A stretch of DNA of 34,521 bases from Lysobacteraceae bacterium (GCA_016789405.1 JAEUPQ010000033.1:1-34521), one strand, 5' to 3'. Numbered from the stretch's first letter, positions 8,398 to 17,869 are shown. A program made the numbers and translations. The notes: generated by a model not told the origin, from the letters alone.

Positions 8398-10110
8398 TCA
8401 ACCGCGCGGCTTCGCACCCTTGGCCGCGCGATCCAGCGCGGCGCGCAAAGCGACATCGCGCAGCGGCGCATCGAGCACGAACACCTGCACGCCGTGCGCG
8501 GGCACGGTGGCAAGCAGGGCGTCGCCGGCTTTCACGTCGATGCGCGTCTCGTCCAGCGCGGAGCGCCACGCGCCGGGCTGCAGCATCTCGCGCACCGCGA
8601 ACCCGGCGGGTGCATCGCCCTTGTTGAGCAGCACCAGCGCGACCTGCGAGACGCCATCGTGCTGCAGGACGCGATAGAAGGCGGCGCGGTCGCCGGCCAT
8701 CTCGATGTTCACCTGCAGGCCACGCTGCAGCGCGGGCGTGGCGGCGCGCACGCGGGCGATGCGGCGCATGGCCTGCTGGATCGGATGATTCCGGCCTGCA
8801 TCGACGCGGGCCTGGCCGTAATAGTTTCGGTTGCCGGCATGCTCGGGCGCGCCGCGCATGAAGCCGGTTTCGGAACCGTAGTAGATCACCGGGATGCCGC
8901 GCGCGGTGAACAGGAAATTGTGCGCATCGATGAAGCCCTCGTCGCTGGCGTCCAGACGCGGCATGTCGTGGTTGTCGTAGAAGGTCATCAGCGCGTACGG
9001 ATCGCGGTACGGGCCGTTTTCCAGGAAGAGTTTCGGCGCGATGCGCTCGTAGCCCATGCGCTGGCGGCCGAACACTTCGCCCATCGCTTCCTTCAGCGGG
9101 AAATCCAGCACGCTGTACGCGCCGTTCTCGACCCAGGTGTGTTCGGCGATCTTCTCGACCTTGTAGTCGAAGGCCTCGCCGAACATGAAGAAGCCGGGCT
9201 GCTTCGCGCGGATGCGGTCGGCGAAGGCTTTCCAGAAGCCGTGCGGCAACCACGGGATGGTGTCGACGCGGAACGCATGGGCGCCCTGGTCGATCCACTG
9301 CGCGTAAGCGCCGACGAAATAGTCGAGCACCGCCGGGTTGTTCTCGTTGGTGTCCGAGAGTTCGGCGAGGCCGGGCTTGGTGTTGTAGAACGCGTGCAGC
9401 GGGTTGTTCGCCGGATCGAGCTGGTCCGGAGGCAGGTTCTGGTGATCCGCGATCAGCCTGCCGTCACGATCGAAGAGCTGGCCGTAGGGCGGCTGCCGCT
9501 TGGGCATCGTGTACGCCGGTGAGCCGTGGTTGGCGACGATGTCCAGCACGACCTTCAGCTGTTTGCCGCGCATGGCCTTGGTGAAACCGGCGAAATCCAG
9601 GCCAGGACTCGGCAGGTGCTCGTCGAGCTTGTAGAAGTTCGTGCCCCAGTAGCCGTGGTAGCCGGTCTTGCCCTGGTCGGACAGGAATCCACCTTTCACC
9701 GCTGGCTTGCCGCCGGTGAAGGCTTCATCCGGGTTGTCGACGATCGGCGTGATCCACACCGCACCGAAGCCCATGTCGCGGATGGTCTCGGCGTTGTCGA
9801 GCACGCCCCTGAAGTCGCCGCCGAGGTAACCGATGTTGTCGCCTTCCGCCTCGGCACCCGGCGTGGGGCGATCGAAAGTGAAATACGCCGCGCCCTTGTC
9901 GCGACCCTGGTCGCGCTGGTCGTTCGACGGATCGCCGTTGACGTAGCGATCGGTGACGACGAAATACACCGCGTCCGCGGCCATCGGTTCGGTGGTGCCG
10001 ACGTAATCGGGTGCAGGCGCCACGGGACGCGGGGCATCGGACGAATGCGCGCAACCGGCGAGCAGGGCGAGCGGCAGCGTGACGGCAAGGAGAGATGGAC
10101 GCGGGGACAT
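8398..10110 (-). CDS. GH13 alpha-amylase-family lipoprotein
   Basis: This is a predicted membrane-anchored GH13 alpha-glucan hydrolase or transglycosylase, 570 residues. A lipoprotein signal is clear: a hydrophobic run then LLAGC, with Cys20 as the acylated residue. The catalytic motifs are complete: DIVANH (190-195), nucleophile Asp283 in HAFRVD, acid/base Glu312 in FGEAF, and Asp382 in FYDNHD. The sequence around GDNIGYLGGDFRGV resembles cyclomaltodextrin glucanotransferase and cyclodextrinase-like relatives. The start has a good ribosome site (GAGGAG, overlapping the stop of the upstream transporter gene) and the gap is 9 bases, so the two form an operon controlled from the motif A promoter at 11661. 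It probably trims maltodextrins in the periplasm or at the outer membrane; exact specificity is not certain. Confidence 0.9.
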   Translation of the reverse strand: MSPRPSLLAVTLPLALLAGCAHSSDAPRPVAPAPDYVGTTEPMAADAVYFVVTDRYVNGDPSNDQRDQGRDKGAAYFTFDRPTPGAEAEGDNIGYLGGDFRGVLDNAETIRDMGFGAVWITPIVDNPDEAFTGGKPAVKGGFLSDQGKTGYHGYWGTNFYKLDEHLPSPGLDFAGFTKAMRGKQLKVVLDIVANHGSPAYTMPKRQPPYGQLFDRDGRLIADHQNLPPDQLDPANNPLHAFYNTKPGLAELSDTNENNPAVLDYFVGAYAQWIDQGAHAFRVDTIPWLPHGFWKAFADRIRAKQPGFFMFGEAFDYKVEKIAEHTWVENGAYSVLDFPLKEAMGEVFGRQRMGYERIAPKLFLENGPYRDPYALMTFYDNHDMPRLDASDEGFIDAHNFLFTARGIPVIYYGSETGFMRGAPEHAGNRNYYGQARVDAGRNHPIQQAMRRIARVRAATPALQRGLQVNIEMAGDRAAFYRVLQHDGVSQVALVLLNKGDAPAGFAVREMLQPGAWRSALDETRIDVKAGDALLATVPAHGVQVFVLDAPLRDVALRAALDRAAKGAKPRG

Positions 10111-10119
10111 GGAGGCTCC

Positions 10120-11508
10120 TCAGTGCGCGGCCGGTGCGGCCGGGGGATCGGCCTGCACCGGGGGTTCGTTCACGCGCACCAGGCACAGCGCGCCCACGAT
10201 CAGGCTCGCGCCGCTGATGATCAGCGCGTAGATCGGCTGGTTGTCGAAGAATGCGCGCAGCACCGGCCCGAGCAGGGTCGCCGCCACGATCTGCGGGATG
10301 ACGATGAACATGTTGAAGATGCCCATGTACACGCCCATGCGCTGCGGATCGACGCAGGACGACAGCAGCGCGTAGGGCATCGACAGGATGCTGGCCCAGG
10401 CCACGCCGACCAGCGCGAACGAGCCGATCAGCGCGACAGGCGACGGCACCACGGCCATCGACAGGAAGCCGAGGCCGCCGAGCATCAGCGACACGAAGTG
10501 GACGAGCCGGCGATTGAGCGGACGACGCGCGGCGTACACGGCCAGCAGCAGCGCCACCGCCATCGACGACAGGCCGTAGTAGCCCATGTACGAACCAACG
10601 AGGTCCGCTGCGTCCTGGAAGGCACCGTTGGCGACGCGGAAGGCCTCGGCCTGCGACGCGATCGCCATGTCGAAGTTCGCCGCATCCGGTGCCGGCGCCT
10701 TGAATACGTGCTCGGTCAGCGCGGGCGTGGCCATGCTCCACATGCTGAAGAAGGACAGCCAGCTGAAGAACTGGACGATGCCGATGTTGAGCATCTGCCG
10801 GGGCATGCCCGCGATGTCGCGCGCGATGTCGGCGATGAGGTTGCCCGACCCGCGCTTCTCGCGGGCGAAGGCTTCGAGGTCTTCCGGCGGGTCTTCGCGC
10901 GTGGTGAAGACGGTGACGAGGATGCTGGCGAGGAAAACGAAGGCGCCGATGCTGAAGGCGACCTTCACCGATGGCGGCACCACGCCCGGGCCCGCTTCAT
11001 TGGCGACGCCGAGCTGGTTGACGAACCACGGCAGGTTGCTGGCCACCCACGTGCCGATGCCGATGATCAGCGTCTGCAGGACGAAACCGTACGAACGCTG
11101 GCGTTCCGGCAGCTTGTCGGCGACCAGCGCGCGGAACGGCTCCATGCTGATGTTGATCGAGGCATCGAGCACCCAGAGCAGGCCTGCCGCCATCCACAGC
11201 GCTGACGAGTAGGGCATGAAGACCAGGGCGATCGAGGCGAGGATCGCGCCGATCAGAAAATAGGGCCGGCGACGGCCGAGCAGCGGATGCCATGTGCGGT
11301 CGCTGAAATAACCGATCACCGGCTGCACCAGCAGGCCGGTCAGCGGCGCGGCGATCCACAGCAGCGGCAGCGCGTCCTTCTCCGCGCCGAGCGTCTGGAA
11401 GATCCGCGACATGAAGCCGCCCTGCAGCGCGAAGCCGAACTGGATGCCCAGGAATCCGAAGGACATGTTCCAGATCTGCCAGAACGACAATGGCGGCTTT
11501 TGCTTCAT
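10120..11508 (-). CDS. MFS sugar transporter, SLC45/GPH type (probable maltose/maltodextrin carrier)
   Basis: This inner-membrane carrier of the major facilitator superfamily has 462 residues and about 12 hydrophobic segments. The loop after the second helix, FSDRTWHPLLGRRRPYF (about 68-84), is the signature of the SLC45/glycoside-pentoside-hexuronide cation symporter group, which includes sucrose and maltose carriers. The ATG at 11508 is preceded by GAGGAA at suitable spacing; upstream in-frame sequence (to 11718) lacks membrane character and runs over the operator. It is the first gene of an operon with the lipoprotein amylase and divergent from the alpha-glucosidase gene. Context suggests it moves maltose or short maltodextrins from periplasm to cytoplasm, where the alpha-glucosidase would cleave them. 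Confidence 0.9.
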   Translation of the reverse strand: MKQKPPLSFWQIWNMSFGFLGIQFGFALQGGFMSRIFQTLGAEKDALPLLWIAAPLTGLLVQPVIGYFSDRTWHPLLGRRRPYFLIGAILASIALVFMPYSSALWMAAGLLWVLDASINISMEPFRALVADKLPERQRSYGFVLQTLIIGIGTWVASNLPWFVNQLGVANEAGPGVVPPSVKVAFSIGAFVFLASILVTVFTTREDPPEDLEAFAREKRGSGNLIADIARDIAGMPRQMLNIGIVQFFSWLSFFSMWSMATPALTEHVFKAPAPDAANFDMAIASQAEAFRVANGAFQDAADLVGSYMGYYGLSSMAVALLLAVYAARRPLNRRLVHFVSLMLGGLGFLSMAVVPSPVALIGSFALVGVAWASILSMPYALLSSCVDPQRMGVYMGIFNMFIVIPQIVAATLLGPVLRAFFDNQPIYALIISGASLIVGALCLVRVNEPPVQADPPAAPAAH

Positions 11509-11660
11509 GCACGGCTTCCTCGAAGATGGACGCCCGCGTCCCGGGGCGTTCGTCGCGAAGAACGTACACCAGCGGCCGGGCGTGGTCGCGTGCCGCGCCG
11601 ACGGGAGGCCGAAGCGGTTCGCAGGCATGGTAGACAGTGGTGCAGGTGCACAACGCCAGC

Positions 11661-11674
11661 TGCAATCGTATTCA
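11661..11674. promoter_or_regulatory. Motif A operator between MFS transporter and alpha-glucosidase genes
   Basis: TGCAATCGTATTCA matches the other motif A copies in 12 or 13 of 14 positions. It sits in the 244-bp divergent intergenic region, 79 bp before the alpha-glucosidase ATG and 152 bp before the transporter ATG. Its left half is the most deviant of the four sites. Confidence 0.78.
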
Positions 11675-11752
11675 GGTCTCGACACCGCCATGATCGGCGA
11701 CGTGCGATGCGCGGCCATGGAATAGTCTTGTGCCCTGACCCGCTTTTTCCGG

Positions 11753-13375
11753 ATGACGACGATGGCATGGTGGCGCGGCGCGGTGATCTACCAGATCTAC
11801 CCGCGCAGCTTCCGCGACAGCAACGACGATGGCATCGGCGACCTGCCCGGGATCGTCGAACGCCTCGACCACATCGCGTCGCTGGGCGTGGATGCGATCT
11901 GGATCTCGCCGTTCTTCCGCTCGCCGATGGCCGACTTCGGCTACGACATCGCCGACTATCGCAATGTCGATCCGATGTTCGGCACGCTCGCCGACATCGA
12001 TCGGCTCATCGCCGAGGCGCATGCGCGCAACCTGAAGGTGATCATCGACCAGGTGCTGAGCCACACCTCGATCGAGCACGCCTGGTTCCGCGAAAGCCGC
12101 GAGAGCCGCGACAACCCGAAGGCCGACTGGTACGTGTGGGCCGATGCCCGTCCCGACGGCGCGCCACCGAACAACTGGCTGTCGCTGTTCGGCGGCGTGG
12201 CCTGGCGCTGGGAGCCGCGGCGCGGCCAGTATTTCCTGCACAACTTCCTGTCCTCGCAGCCGGACCTGAACTTCCACAATCCGCAGGTCCGCGCCGCGCA
12301 GCTGGACAACCTGAAGTTCTGGCTCGATCGCGGCGTCGACGGCTTCCGCATGGACGCCATCAACTTCTGCTTCCACGATGCCGCGCTGCGCGACAACCCG
12401 CCGAAGCCACCGGAACTGCGCACCGGCCGCGGCTTCAGCCCGGACAATCCCTACGCGTTCCAGTACCACTGGTACAACAACACGCAGCCGGAGAACATCG
12501 GCTTCATCGAGGACGTGCGCGCCCTGCTCGACCGCTATCCCGGCGCGACCACGCTGGGCGAGATTTCCTCGGAAGACTCGCTGGCGACGATGGCCGAGTA
12601 CTGCACGCCGTCGCGCCTGCACATGGGCTACAGCTTCGAACTGCTGACCGACGATTACAGCGTGGCCCACATTCGCGGCACGGTGGAACGCCTCGAAGCC
12701 ACGATGCGCGAAGGCTGGCCGTGCTGGGCGATCTCCAACCACGACGTGCGCCGTGCGGTCACGCGCTGGGGCGGCGACGCGCCGTCGGACGATTTCGCCA
12801 GGCAGCTCGTTGCGCTGGTCTGCGCCCTGCGCGGCTCGGTGTGCCTGTACCAGGGCGAGGAACTGGGGCTGGAGGAAGCGGAGATTCCGTTCGAGTCGCT
12901 GCGCGACCCCTACGGCATCGCCTTCTGGCCGAACTTCAAGGGTCGCGATGGTTGTCGCACGCCGATGCCCTGGAACGACGGCCGCAATGCCGGTTTCAGC
13001 GAGGGCACGCCGTGGCTGCCGGTGCCCGATGCGCACCGTGCGCGCAACGTCGCCGCGCAGGACGCCGACCCGGATTCCGTGCTCAATGCCACGCGTGCCT
13101 TCCTGCGCTGGCGACGCACGCAGCCGGCGCTGGTCTCCGGAGCGATCGAATTCCTCGACAGCGACGAACCCGTGCTGGCGTTCACGCGGCGCGACGCGGC
13201 AAGCGGCGAGGCGCTGCTGGTCGCCTTCAACCTGTCGGCCAACGAGGCGTCATGGACGCTGCCGCCGGGTCTCTCGCCTCGCACGATCGACGCGCCGGGA
13301 CCACGCGCAGGCACGATCGACGGCGGCGCTCTCCACCTGCCGCCGCGCGGCGCGTGCTTCGCCCGCATCGACTGA
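11753..13375 (+). CDS. GH13_23 alpha-glucosidase, XgtA-like
   Basis: This is a cytoplasmic exo-acting alpha-glucosidase of 540 residues with no signal peptide. It is closely similar to the Xanthomonas campestris alpha-glucosyl transfer enzyme XgtA (recognised from memory): WWRGAVIYQIYPRSF at the N-terminus, DFGYDIADYR, DQVLSHTSIEHAWF and GEISSEDSLAT. Catalytic residues are nucleophile Asp201 (GFRMDAIN), acid/base Glu270 (LGEIS) and Asp331 (SNHD). The ATG at 11753 gives the same N-terminal length as XgtA (MTTMAWW against MSQTPWW as I recall it); a second ATG at 11762 is possible. It would split maltose or short maltodextrins brought in by the divergent transporter, releasing glucose for the Entner-Doudoroff genes. 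XgtA-type enzymes also transfer glucose to acceptors. Confidence 0.95.
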   Translation: MTTMAWWRGAVIYQIYPRSFRDSNDDGIGDLPGIVERLDHIASLGVDAIWISPFFRSPMADFGYDIADYRNVDPMFGTLADIDRLIAEAHARNLKVIIDQVLSHTSIEHAWFRESRESRDNPKADWYVWADARPDGAPPNNWLSLFGGVAWRWEPRRGQYFLHNFLSSQPDLNFHNPQVRAAQLDNLKFWLDRGVDGFRMDAINFCFHDAALRDNPPKPPELRTGRGFSPDNPYAFQYHWYNNTQPENIGFIEDVRALLDRYPGATTLGEISSEDSLATMAEYCTPSRLHMGYSFELLTDDYSVAHIRGTVERLEATMREGWPCWAISNHDVRRAVTRWGGDAPSDDFARQLVALVCALRGSVCLYQGEELGLEEAEIPFESLRDPYGIAFWPNFKGRDGCRTPMPWNDGRNAGFSEGTPWLPVPDAHRARNVAAQDADPDSVLNATRAFLRWRRTQPALVSGAIEFLDSDEPVLAFTRRDAASGEALLVAFNLSANEASWTLPPGLSPRTIDAPGPRAGTIDGGALHLPPRGACFARID

Positions 13376-13409
13376 TCGACCACGACGCTCGAGTCGCCGT
13401 GGGCTCGCC

Positions 13410-14948
13410 TCACATCGGCGCCGCGCAGGTCTTCGCGATGTACTCCGCATGCAGCGGCATCGCGCGGACGCAGTTGCCGATCACGCCACGGACGCCGGCC
13501 ATGTATTCGGTGATCTTCGCTTCGGAGTAGACATCCACCAGCGGGTGGTAGCCGCGCGGACGCATGCGCTGCCCGAACATCACCTGCATCCAGCTCGGCT
13601 CGGCGAACAATTCGTTGCCGTCGCGGAAGATGCGGCCGTTGCTCAGGAACAGCTCCATCCTGCGCCGCAGCGTCTCGGGCACGTCCATCGTCCGGCAATG
13701 GTCCCAGAACGGCGTGTCATCGCGCTCGGTGGCGTGGTAGTGCAGGATCAGGAAATCGCGGATGCGATCGAACTCGACATCGGAATGGGCGTTGAATTCG
13801 TCGATGTCGGCCTGGTCGAACCCCGCATGCGGAAAGAAGGCGGTCAGTCGCGCGATCGCCGACTGGATCAGGTGGATGCTGGTCGATTCCAGCGGTTCCA
13901 TGAAGCCGCTCGCAAGACCCACCGCGACGACATTGCGGTTCCAGAACTTCTTCCGCTTTCCGGTCACGAAGCGCAGCGGCCGCGGATCGACGATGGCCTC
14001 GCCTTCCAGGTTGCGCATCAGCACGGCCGTCGCTTCATCCTCGGAGATGTGCGCGCTGCTGAACACGTAGCCGTTGCCCACGCGGTGCTGCAGCGGGATG
14101 CGCCACTGCCAGCCCGCTTCGCGCGCGGTGGAGCGCGTGTAGGGCGTGAACGCGGCGCTCGAAGCGCACTGCACCGCCACCGCGCGATCGCAGGGCAGCC
14201 AGTGCGTCCAGTCGATGTAGCCGGTCTTGAGGGTCTGTTCGATGAGCAGGCCGCGGAAGCCCGAACAGTCGACGAACAGCTGGCCCGCGACGCGCTCGCC
14301 GCTCTCGAGGACGACCGCGTCGACGAAGCCATCCTCTGCGCGCTGTTCGACGTGGGAGACCTTGCCTTCGATGCGCAGGACACCGCGCGCTTCCGCCTGC
14401 CGGCGCAGATAGCGCGCGTAGAGCCCGGCGTCGAAGTGGTAGGCGTAGGCGATGTCCGCCAGCGGCGAATTGGGCCGATCGGACCGCGCCGGCATGAACT
14501 TGTCATGGCGGCACGCGAGCGTGTTGATCGAGTATTCGTCCAGCGGCCCCGCCTTGCCGGCCTGGTGCATCTTCAGCCAGTACTGGTAGAACGGCAGCAG
14601 GCCCAGGTCCTGCCCGATCTTGCCGAAGCCGTGGATGTAGCTGTCGCCGATCCGGCCCCAGTTCACGAACTCGATGCCGAGCTTGAACGATCCCTTGGTC
14701 TCGCGGATGAACGCGTTCTCGTCGAGGTCGAGCGCCTGGTTGAACAGCTTGATCATCGGGATCGTGGCTTCGCCCACGCCGACCGTGCCGATCTCGTCGG
14801 ATTCGACCAGGCGGATGCGGTGCTCAGGCGAGAGCACCTTCGACAGCGCGGCGGCGGTCATCCATCCCGCGGTGCCGCCGCCGACGATGACGATGTCGGT
14901 CACGCGACCGTCTGCGCGACCCTGATCCTCGACTGACACATCAGGCAT
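13410..14948 (-). CDS. Flavin-dependent halogenase homologue (tryptophan halogenase family), FDH1
   Basis: This is a 512-residue protein of the tryptophan halogenase family (PF04820). It has the FAD-binding motif GGGTAGW (23-29), a conserved GEATIP segment (59-64), a lysine at the position of the catalytic lysine of PrnA (Lys89 in GSFKLGIEF), and the halogenase WxWxIP motif (Trp280 to Pro285 in GWQWRIP). Several ATGs cluster at the start; 14948 is chosen because GGGGA lies 8 bases before it. No signal peptide is seen, so it is cytoplasmic. It is divergent from the GH97 gene and shares its motif A operator, which suggests induction by alpha-glucan. Its substrate is unknown, and no flavin reductase partner is in the window. 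It resembles FDH2 more than FDH3. Confidence 0.9.
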   Translation of the reverse strand: MPDVSVEDQGRADGRVTDIVIVGGGTAGWMTAAALSKVLSPEHRIRLVESDEIGTVGVGEATIPMIKLFNQALDLDENAFIRETKGSFKLGIEFVNWGRIGDSYIHGFGKIGQDLGLLPFYQYWLKMHQAGKAGPLDEYSINTLACRHDKFMPARSDRPNSPLADIAYAYHFDAGLYARYLRRQAEARGVLRIEGKVSHVEQRAEDGFVDAVVLESGERVAGQLFVDCSGFRGLLIEQTLKTGYIDWTHWLPCDRAVAVQCASSAAFTPYTRSTAREAGWQWRIPLQHRVGNGYVFSSAHISEDEATAVLMRNLEGEAIVDPRPLRFVTGKRKKFWNRNVVAVGLASGFMEPLESTSIHLIQSAIARLTAFFPHAGFDQADIDEFNAHSDVEFDRIRDFLILHYHATERDDTPFWDHCRTMDVPETLRRRMELFLSNGRIFRDGNELFAEPSWMQVMFGQRMRPRGYHPLVDVYSEAKITEYMAGVRGVIGNCVRAMPLHAEYIAKTCAAPM

Positions 14949-15029
14949 GCAAGCCATCCCCATGGGCGAATCGGGCCAGTATGCGTCCGCCACGGCACGC
15001 GGTCATCGGCAGCTGCACCAGCGGGACCC

Positions 15030-15043
15030 TGCAAACGTATTCA
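15030..15043. promoter_or_regulatory. Motif A operator between FDH1 and GH97 genes
   Basis: TGCAAACGTATTCA, followed by TCG as at two of the other three sites. It lies 53 bp before the GH97 ATG and 81 bp before the FDH1 ATG, in a 148-bp divergent region. Placement suggests that one repressor site governs both the halogenase homologue and the GH97-DUF6445 pair. Confidence 0.82.
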
Positions 15044-15096
15044 TCGCGCCGCCGGCGCGCAACGGTGCCAACGTGCCAGCCGACCATCCCGAGAGA

Positions 15097-17142
15097 ATGT
15101 CGATGCGCCTGCGGCTCCCGTATCTCCTCCTCCCGCTGGCCGCGTCGATGGCCATCGCAGCGCCCGCGCAAGCCGATACCGTCGCCAGCGTGCGTTCGCC
15201 GGACGGATCGCTGCTGTTCGAGCTCGATCTCAACGGCGAGGGACGGCTGGCCTATCGCGTGCAGCGCAAGGGTGCGCCGCTGGTCGACGATTCCCGCCTG
15301 GGTTTCATCCTCCGCAACGGCCGGCAGCTGCTGCGCGGCCTGACGCTCGATGGACAGTCCTCGCGCAGCGTCGACACGACCTGGGAGTTGCCCTGGGGCG
15401 AGCGCCGATACGTGCGCGAGCACTACAACGAACTGCGCGCCACCCTGGTCGAACGCGACCACGACCGCCGGCGCTTCGATGTGGTGGTGCGCATGTTCGA
15501 CGATGGCATCGGCTTTCGCTATGACATCCCGAGGCAGCCCGCACTCGACGAGGTGCAGATCCAGGAGGAGCTGACCGAGTTCGCGATCGCCCGGCCCGCG
15601 ACGGCCTGGTGGCTGACCGCGTTCGAGTGGAATCGCGAGGAGTATCTCTACAACCGCACGCCGCTGTCGGAGGTGGGCGTGGCGCAAACGCCGCTGACGC
15701 TGCGCACCGAGGACGGCACGCACATCGCCATCCACGAGGCCGCGCTCATCGACTACGCAGGCATGAACCTCGCCAAGGGCGAGGGCGGCCGCCTGCGCGC
15801 GATGCTGACGCCGGGCAGTCCTGCCAAGGTGGTTCGCCGCACGCCCTTCGCGACCCCGTGGCGCACGCTGCAGATCGCCGATCGTGCCGGCGGCCTGGTC
15901 GAGTCGAACCTGATCCTCAACCTCAATGCGCCGAACGCGCTCGGCGACGTCAGCTGGTTCAAGCCGTCGAAATACGTCGGCGTGTGGTGGTCGCTGCACC
16001 TGGACACCGAAACCTGGAGCACCGGGCCGAAACACGGCGCGACCACCGCGAACACGAAGCGCTACATCGACTTCGCGGCGAAGAACGGCTTCCGTGGCGT
16101 GCTGGTCGAAGGCTGGAACATCGGCTGGGACGGCGACTGGTTCGCCAACGGCTGGCAGTTCGATTTCGTGAAGCCGACGCCGGACTACGACCTCGAAGGC
16201 CTGGCCGCGTACGCGAAATCGAAGGGCGTGCATCTGATCGGTCACCACGAAACCGCCTGCGCGGTCAGTCATTACGAGCGGCAGATGGACGAGGCGTTCG
16301 CGAGATTCGCGAAGCTCGGCATCGACGTCGTGAAGACCGGCTACGTCTGCGATGCCGGGCAGATCGAACGGCAAGACGTTGCCGGCGGACCGGTCCTGCG
16401 CGAATGGCACGAAGGCCAGTTCATGAGCAGCCACCATCTGCGCGTGGTGCAGGCGGCGGCGAAGCATCGCATCGCGATCAATGCGCACGAACCGATCAAG
16501 GACACCGGCCTGCGTCGCACGTATCCGAACTGGGTCTCGCGCGAAGGCGCGCGCGGCCAGGAGTTCAATGCGTGGGGCAATCCGCCGAATCCGCCCGAGC
16601 ACGAGCCGAACCTGGTGTACACGCGCATGCTCGCCGGTCCGATGGATTTCACGCCGGGCGTGCTCAGCCTGACCGGCCGCAACGGGCAGGAGATCCGGAA
16701 TACCCTCGCCCGCCAGTTGGCCGATTACGTGGTGCTCTACAGCCCCGTGCACATGGCCGCCGACCTGCCCGAACACTACGCGAAGTTCCCCGAAGCCTTC
16801 GGCTTCATCCGCGACGTTCCGGTGGACTGGCAGGACACCCGTGCGCTGGCCGGCGAAGTCGGCGACTACGCGGTGATCGCGCGCATGGACCGCAACAGCA
16901 AGGACTGGTACCTCGGCGCGGTCAACGACGAGCAGCGACGCAGTGTCTCCGTGCCACTGACCTTCCTCGACGCCGGGCGCCGCTATCGCGCCGAGATCCA
17001 TCGCGATGGGGCCGACGCGGACCTGCACGGCGACAAGCGCTTCTCCTACGTGCGCGAAACCCGAGAGGTCAGCGCCGACGACACGCTCGACCTGCGGCTC
17101 GCCCCGGGTGGCGGGCAAGCGATACGATTCGTGGCCTTGTGA
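15097..17142 (+). CDS. GH97 alpha-glucosidase (SusB-like), exported
   Basis: This is an exported GH97 alpha-glucoside hydrolase of 681 residues with a signal peptide (1 to about 26, ending AAPAQA). It shows the residues of the inverting, calcium-dependent SusB branch: Glu385 in HHETACAV, Glu465 in NAHEPIK, Glu483 in SREGARG and Glu489 in GQEFNAW, corresponding to SusB Glu439, Glu508, Glu526 and Glu532, with Glu214 (HEAALIDY) matching an N-terminal calcium ligand. This argues against the retaining alpha-galactosidase branch. The ATG at 15097 is chosen (weak GAGAG upstream); 15103 is an alternative. It probably releases glucose from maltodextrins in the periplasm. The DUF6445 gene follows after 16 bases in an apparent operon controlled by motif A. 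Confidence 0.95.
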   Translation: MSMRLRLPYLLLPLAASMAIAAPAQADTVASVRSPDGSLLFELDLNGEGRLAYRVQRKGAPLVDDSRLGFILRNGRQLLRGLTLDGQSSRSVDTTWELPWGERRYVREHYNELRATLVERDHDRRRFDVVVRMFDDGIGFRYDIPRQPALDEVQIQEELTEFAIARPATAWWLTAFEWNREEYLYNRTPLSEVGVAQTPLTLRTEDGTHIAIHEAALIDYAGMNLAKGEGGRLRAMLTPGSPAKVVRRTPFATPWRTLQIADRAGGLVESNLILNLNAPNALGDVSWFKPSKYVGVWWSLHLDTETWSTGPKHGATTANTKRYIDFAAKNGFRGVLVEGWNIGWDGDWFANGWQFDFVKPTPDYDLEGLAAYAKSKGVHLIGHHETACAVSHYERQMDEAFARFAKLGIDVVKTGYVCDAGQIERQDVAGGPVLREWHEGQFMSSHHLRVVQAAAKHRIAINAHEPIKDTGLRRTYPNWVSREGARGQEFNAWGNPPNPPEHEPNLVYTRMLAGPMDFTPGVLSLTGRNGQEIRNTLARQLADYVVLYSPVHMAADLPEHYAKFPEAFGFIRDVPVDWQDTRALAGEVGDYAVIARMDRNSKDWYLGAVNDEQRRSVSVPLTFLDAGRRYRAEIHRDGADADLHGDKRFSYVRETREVSADDTLDLRLAPGGGQAIRFVAL

Positions 17143-17158
17143 CCAGCCGAGCCCGCGC

Positions 17159-17869
17159 ATGTTCACGTCCCGTCCCCGTATCCAATCTCTGCACATCGCC
17201 GGTCGCCATGCCTGCCACGTGATCGACGATGCGCTGCTCGATCCGGACGCGCTCGTCGAACACGCTGCGCGTCACAGCGGGGACTTCGTCGAGGCGCCGC
17301 ACAATGCCTATCCGGGGCCCGAGCTGCGCATGCCGGATGCGTTTTCGGCGCAGTTGGACGCCTTCTTCTCGATGCACTTGCGCGACCGCTTCGCGGTGCG
17401 CCGCACGGAACGCATGTACAGCCGCCTTTCGCTGACCACGACGCCAGCGGATCGGCTGCGACCCGCGCAGTCGCTCTGCCATGTCGATCGCCTCAGCGTC
17501 TCGCCCGCGCATCGCATCGTCGCTTCGGTGCTCTACCTGTTCGACGATCCGGATCTCGGCGGCACGGCGTTCTACGCGCCGAAGCATCCGCCGGAGGTGA
17601 TCCTGCCGATGATCCATGCGTCCGGCGAGATGGACGCAGCGGAGTTCGAGGCCGCGTACGGCGTGCGTACCGGCTACATGACCGCCTCGAACAACTGGTT
17701 CGAGAAGCTGCTGAGCGTGCCTGCACGTTTCAACCGGCTGATCGTCTACGAAGGCACGGTGTTCCACAGCGGCGAGATCCTGCATCCGCAGCGGCTGTCG
17801 GCCGATCCGCGACACGGGCGGCTCACGCTCAACGGCTTCTTCACGTGCCGCCGGAGGCAGGCTGCATGA
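17159..17869 (+). CDS. DUF6445-family protein with 2-oxoglutarate/Fe oxygenase-like motifs
   Basis: This 236-residue cytoplasmic protein appears to belong to DUF6445, a family without known function. It has the layout of a double-stranded beta-helix iron oxygenase: a His-x-Asp pair (His108, Asp110 in CHVDRLS), a distal histidine (His203 in TVFHSGEI) and an arginine in the last strand (Arg221 in GRLTLNGFF) that could hold 2-oxoglutarate. The fold and cofactor are inferred from motif spacing, not shown. The ATG at 17159 leaves a 16-base gap to GH97; longer in-frame sequence upstream lies inside GH97 and lacks family character. It completes the alpha-glucan half of a pattern also seen in the beta-glucan operon, where an iron-oxygenase-like protein accompanies halogenase homologues. 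Confidence 0.8.
   Translation: MFTSRPRIQSLHIAGRHACHVIDDALLDPDALVEHAARHSGDFVEAPHNAYPGPELRMPDAFSAQLDAFFSMHLRDRFAVRRTERMYSRLSLTTTPADRLRPAQSLCHVDRLSVSPAHRIVASVLYLFDDPDLGGTAFYAPKHPPEVILPMIHASGEMDAAEFEAAYGVRTGYMTASNNWFEKLLSVPARFNRLIVYEGTVFHSGEILHPQRLSADPRHGRLTLNGFFTCRRRQAA

Noticed and set aside
14941..17196. Open frame of 751 codons on the minus strand opposite GH97
   Set aside because: GH97 on the plus strand has all family catalytic residues; the antisense product has no recognisable features.
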